From contig JNEM01006346.1 in NCBI GenBank assembly GCA_000697335.1, positions 1-12,906 on the forward strand: a stretch of 12,906 bases of DNA, written 5' to 3'. This document shows, in pieces, positions 9,503 through 12,906 of the stretch. The translations under genes and the position numbers were made by a program. Each line of letters begins with the position of its first letter. Position 1 is the first letter of the stretch. The notes below the pieces were generated by a model. That model was not told the DNA's origin. It was given only the letters and a program-made list of their open reading frames with translations, and did not search any database. Origin of the DNA: Conidiobolus incongruus B7586 (lineage: Eukaryota; Entomophthoromycota; Entomophthoromycetes; Entomophthorales; Conidiobolaceae).

Positions 9503-9515
9503 GGCATTATCGGCA
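9503..9515 (+). repeat. Second copy of GGCATTATCGGCA
   Basis: Exact 13-base match to 4407-4419 with seven G/C bases. In both places one frame reads Ala-Leu-Ser-Ala. Flanking similarity fades quickly, so it may be a short relic of a diverged repeat or a coincidence. Confidence 0.4.
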
Positions 9516-10570
9516 ATATCACTAAATCTATTAAAAGAAATATATATGGCCTAAATATTAAAATAGAAATCTTCTAACTTGAGTAACACTATTTCAATAA
9601 TTAACCAAATGTAAGGATGCTTCAATTTGAAATTTTTTAACAATTAAATTCTATTAATAAATTTGACATATCCTTTTAAATATTAAAATTAGAATAAAAT
9701 GGAAACTATATTGAAATAGAAATCCTGCCTATTTTAGTAATATTTCGGTTGTAATTTAGTATAAATTTGTAATTATGTGAAAAGCGCAATGATAATCTCT
9801 CAATTGGAATCATTAAAATTATATTGGAGATCAAAATGAATAATCTGAAGCAAATACCCTATTTATGTTTCTGAAATAATATGTTCTTAGTCCTTATTTT
9901 TCAATAACATTGAATATTTTAAATGAACTACAATTAAAATTCTGTAAAGTGTAATTATTATGTATTTTAAAAACTGCATGTAACCTTGTATTCAATGAAT
10001 TGAGGTAAAAATTGGAATTATCTAATAAAAAAATTTTATAATTGATTCATATTAAATTTGAATTGATAGATATTATTAAAATATACATTGAAATTTAATT
10101 GAAGTTTTTTCAACTTATATTCAATATATTAAAAGGTTAATCAATTTAAAATAGGAGGAAATAATGAATTGATTAAATAAACTATTAATTCAATATATTA
10201 AAATAGTTAATAAAATAATATAACTATTTCTTTTAAAAATCAATTATTATTTAAATTTGATTTTTAACATTATTCAACTCTCTCATCAAATTCTCTCCCA
10301 ATTTCATAGTTTCATTTCTTGTATAATGATTAAGTTACTATGCATGAAATAATATTACAGACCTTATCACTCTTAAATATAATAAAAGGAAATACAACAT
10401 AATCAACTAAATATCCTGATTTTATAATTTTAGTTAATCCAATTTAAAAGTTGGATAAAATTACGTTCAATAAGATAAGCAAAGATCATTGAAACTTTTT
10501 AAGAAAAAAAATAAGATAATTATAATTAAAATAAAATAATGAGGTAATTTATTAGATATAAAATATTTAT

Positions 10571-10593
10571 TATATATATATATATATATATAT
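10571..10593. repeat. (TA)n microsatellite
   Basis: An uninterrupted run of 23 alternating T and A bases in a very AT-rich setting. Simple sequence with no associated gene. Confidence 0.95.
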
Positions 10594-10979
10594 TTATAAA
10601 TTAGAATGATAATTTTTTCAATAAAATTTCAATAACTATATATAATGAATTATGAATAATTATTTAAAATTATTACAAGTAATTATTAAAATTCAAATAT
10701 TAATTTTAATAATTGCATTAGTTTTTAACATACATTTTTTTATTATTCATAAACAACATTACCTTTAAGAGTTTAAATTATATTTAATCCTAAACATAAA
10801 TATATTAACCAAATATATCATTTTCATATTAAGAAAATACCGATATTGACCAATTATAACTTTTACTATAATCTATTAATTCACTTAATTCAGAATATAG
10901 TATTCCCAAGCCAATTGTTGGAAAAGGTCCCATAAGGAAACTTTGCCAATTCTGGGATTTTTTTTCGCATCTATTTTCC

Positions 10980-11190
10980 ACTAATATGTTTGGTATTTTA
11001 TTATTTTATGTGCTTGTTAAAATCCTTACAATGGATATGAACTGGGCATCGATCCTCCTTGAGAATTTTGAAAGGCTTTAAAGTTGGATTAGATGTGTAG
11101 TATAGTGATGTCAATAAATGAAATTGCAAGCATATTGTTTTATTTTTCGGGATTGATGTAGTGGTTGAATCAGGTTTAGAATTGATCAAT
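10980..11190 (+). pseudogene. Weak broken coding-like island (fossil)
   Basis: Line 11041-11100 is about 40% GC. Plus-strand reading gives NPYNGYELGIDPP and MCSIVMSINEIASILFYFSG in one interrupted frame. The minus strand of the same stretch carries a 62-codon open frame (11001-11189) with no motif and an uneven composition; I take that as antisense noise. The family is not recognised, and the island is treated as a fossil. Confidence 0.25.
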
Positions 11191-12094
11191 TATTTGATTT
11201 ATTTCTTACTAATTAATCAGGTATATATTATATTTATAGTTATTATTATTATATCTTATTATAGATTTTGCAAATGTGATTAATTTATCAATTTCAATTT
11301 TTTGAAATTTTGAAGAATTTTCAACTAATCAGATTGCTTCAAATTATCACATGTCAGTACCGAAATTTGAAACTTATTAGGTTGAAAAGTTGATCCGAAG
11401 AAATTTTCAAATTTGATTGAAAATAATTATCAAAAATTTATTTTAAATTTGTCTTACAATTAGGATGAATGTACTACCAACAAATTATAAATTTGTTAGG
11501 GACTGGGATTTAATATTAGTTTATGAATATGTGGTACATGTTAATTATTCATTAAGGAAGAATATGTTGATCAATGGTTATTATGTTTGATTAAGAGGGA
11601 TACAGTGTACGAATTTACTAAATATATGACCAATTAAAGTTTTTTCAAATTGTTGGTATAAACTACTCTATTTAATTTACAATATGAGTTATTTCACTAA
11701 TATATTCAATATAAAAGTTAACAACATGAAAATAGAGTTAAACTGAGAGATCTTAATAATTAAAGCAATACTTTAATTTTTAAAAAATCAAACGATAATA
11801 TAATTTAAAACTTTGATTATAAACAATAACTCATGCTTGAAATATTTTTCTATTTTATAATGTCAAACAATATATATTTAAAAATATGATTGATATTAGT
11901 TGAATAGTATATAGTAATAATAATTATTTTTGTTCAAACTATTATTAGATTAAACTAAAAATTCATTATTTGAAATTTAGTGATATATCTTAATAAATAA
12001 TGCTTTGAAATATATTCATAAAATTTTTACTATTTGCCATATTTTTTTCATAATCGAATCTTAATTAAATTAGTCAGTAACAAAATTTATCGGA
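11191..12094. other. AT-rich stretch with duplicated promoter-like words
   Basis: Contains AAGTTTTTTCAA at 11637-11648 followed by GGTATAAA at 11655-11662, echoing the arrangement before the DnaJ-like gene. GATACAGTGTA at 11599-11609 also occurs inside the gene (7966-7976). A plus-strand run opening at 11465 is 41 codons long and ends without a recognised motif. No gene is called. Confidence 0.45.
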
Positions 12095-12214
12095 TTTGAG
12101 ACCGTAGAGGATGTTTCCTAATTATTCCAATTTTTCGCTAATTACTTTCCACTTTGCTTTAATTATAAGCAATTGAAAAAGGCACCGAGTCAGTTTAATG
12201 TAGTTAATCTATAA
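12095..12214 (+). pseudogene. Weak broken coding-like island (fossil)
   Basis: GC is about 30% at 12061-12120. One plus-strand frame gives FETVEDV and then ANYFPLCFNYKQLKKAPSQF in an interrupted run. Family unknown and evidence thin; treated as a fossil. Confidence 0.2.
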
Positions 12215-12906
12215 TATTAATGATTAAGTTCTAAAAGTATTGGTCATTCTATCATCATTATTCAAATTATTCAAAATTGATAAGATTTTTGGTGGAATAA
12301 AACATTTTATTAATTCAGAGTTGTAAGTTCTAAAATCGCTTCATTTCTTTAACTCTAATTCCAAAGTCATGAATTTTGTTAGTTATTTAATAAATATTTA
12401 ATAATTTTGGGCAAATTATAAAGATATAACATTATTTAGTGATAATTCATTTAAATTAAATTTAATTAATTTTTTCTTTATTCTTTTATTATGTAAAATA
12501 ATTCAAAATTTGATATTGATCAATAGATGAAATTATTATGACCAATCATAATTAAATAAGTTTTGATATGGAATTACATCTTTATTATTGAAAAAAATAT
12601 AATTAAAAAAATAATAAAATAAAAGACTATAAAGTGTTTTTATGCAATAAAATAAAGTTAAAAATTTAATAATTAAATATTTTTTAATTCAATTATTATT
12701 TTATGATCTAATACATATAAGATCAAATTTATAAATTAAATAAGTTAATTTTAAATTAATATAATATTTATTAATATAAATTTTTAATAATTTTCAAAAA
12801 ATTTAAGATTATTTTATAAAAATTGAAATATTATTATATTATATAATATGATAATTAGATTATTAAAATATTTATTTTTTTAAAAATAAATTTTGATTTT
12901 TTAATT
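12215..12906. other. Extreme AT desert at the right edge
   Basis: Line 12781-12840 has about 5% GC, the lowest counted in the window. The only notable word is TATGACCAATCATAAT at 12537-12552, shared exactly with the gene at 7863-7878. Nothing else is recognised. Confidence 0.6.

Larger units (their letters stand above)
8930..10979. other. AT-rich stretch, no supported gene
   Basis: GC is low throughout. Plus-strand frames at 9290-9700 and 9777-10030 show scattered coding-like strings (for example GFIMALSAISLNLLKEIYMA), but with frequent stops and no recognised family, so no gene is called. A loosely similar pair, AAATAGAAATC...TATTTC at 9561-9595 and 9714-9746, may be a decayed duplication. 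A slightly GC-richer patch at 10905-10970 contains CCAATTGTTGG (10910-10920), a short inverted repeat. Confidence 0.5.

Noticed and set aside
11001-11189. 62-codon open frame on the minus strand
   Set aside because: No motif, no homology I recognise and no promoter or terminator context. Such lengths are expected by chance at this AT content, and the plus strand of the same stretch reads as more protein-like.
1279-12214. Reassigned stop codons as explanation for the interrupted coding-like frames
   Set aside because: The intact gene uses only CAA/CAG for Gln and TGG for Trp over 362 codons, interruptions are of all three stop types, and some islands also change frame. Decay is simpler.
1-12906. 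RIP-type mutation (fungal AT isochore)
   Set aside because: By eye TA is not clearly more frequent than AT, which RIP would produce. I could not compute the dinucleotide indices, so this is a weak rejection.
1-12906. CRISPR array, rRNA, insertion-sequence ends or long terminal repeats
   Set aside because: No regularly spaced repeats, no conserved rRNA segments and no long direct or inverted terminal repeats were found on reading both strands.

Overview
The window is a very AT-rich stretch of probable eukaryotic DNA with one intact gene. Counted 60-base lines outside the gene run from about 5% to 30% GC over most of the length. The gene and its immediate surroundings (about 7140-8930) run at roughly 35-50% GC. 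The coding density (one gene in 12.9 kb), a TATA-like box before the gene, two AATAAA hexamers after it, no visible Shine-Dalgarno spacing and a class A (DNAJA/Ydj1-type) DnaJ architecture all point to a nuclear genome or a DNA that lives in one. I cannot name the organism. An AT-extreme protist, fungal or invertebrate genome, or an old foreign insertion that has drifted to AT-rich composition, are all possible. The gene reads through 362 codons in the standard code and uses CAA/CAG for Gln and TGG for Trp, so it gives no sign of a variant code.

Layout. Positions 1-1278 are AT desert with a perfect hairpin at 348-372. From about 1279 to 7500 the desert is interrupted by short GC-richer islands (1279-1664, 2115-2345, 4150-4365, 6430-6600, 7140-7500). 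Their translations have coding-like residue composition but are broken; I treat them as unidentified fossils of coding DNA. Positions 7557-7677 hold a TATA-like box and short upstream reading frames. The gene at 7678-8766 encodes a divergent DnaJ: its J-like domain has lost the HPD tripeptide and carries a CxxC pair in that place, its zinc region is reduced, and its two substrate-binding C-terminal domains are well kept. After the stop come two polyadenylation hexamers (8821-8839) and a nested palindrome built from two CGGA-N6-TCCG units (8856-8915). The remainder (8930-12906) is again AT desert, with weaker islands at 10980-11190 and 12095-12214 and a (TA)n run at 10571-10593.

The gene stands alone, so nothing can be said about an operon or pathway partner. 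The most interesting points are the apparently HPD-less DnaJ kept open in a sea of decayed sequence, the palindrome just behind it, and several non-simple words shared between the gene, its promoter region and distant parts of the window. Those shared words hint at old, much-diverged duplications. Caution applies throughout: in 80% AT sequence open runs of 50-60 codons occur by chance, so no small reading frame here is called a gene.
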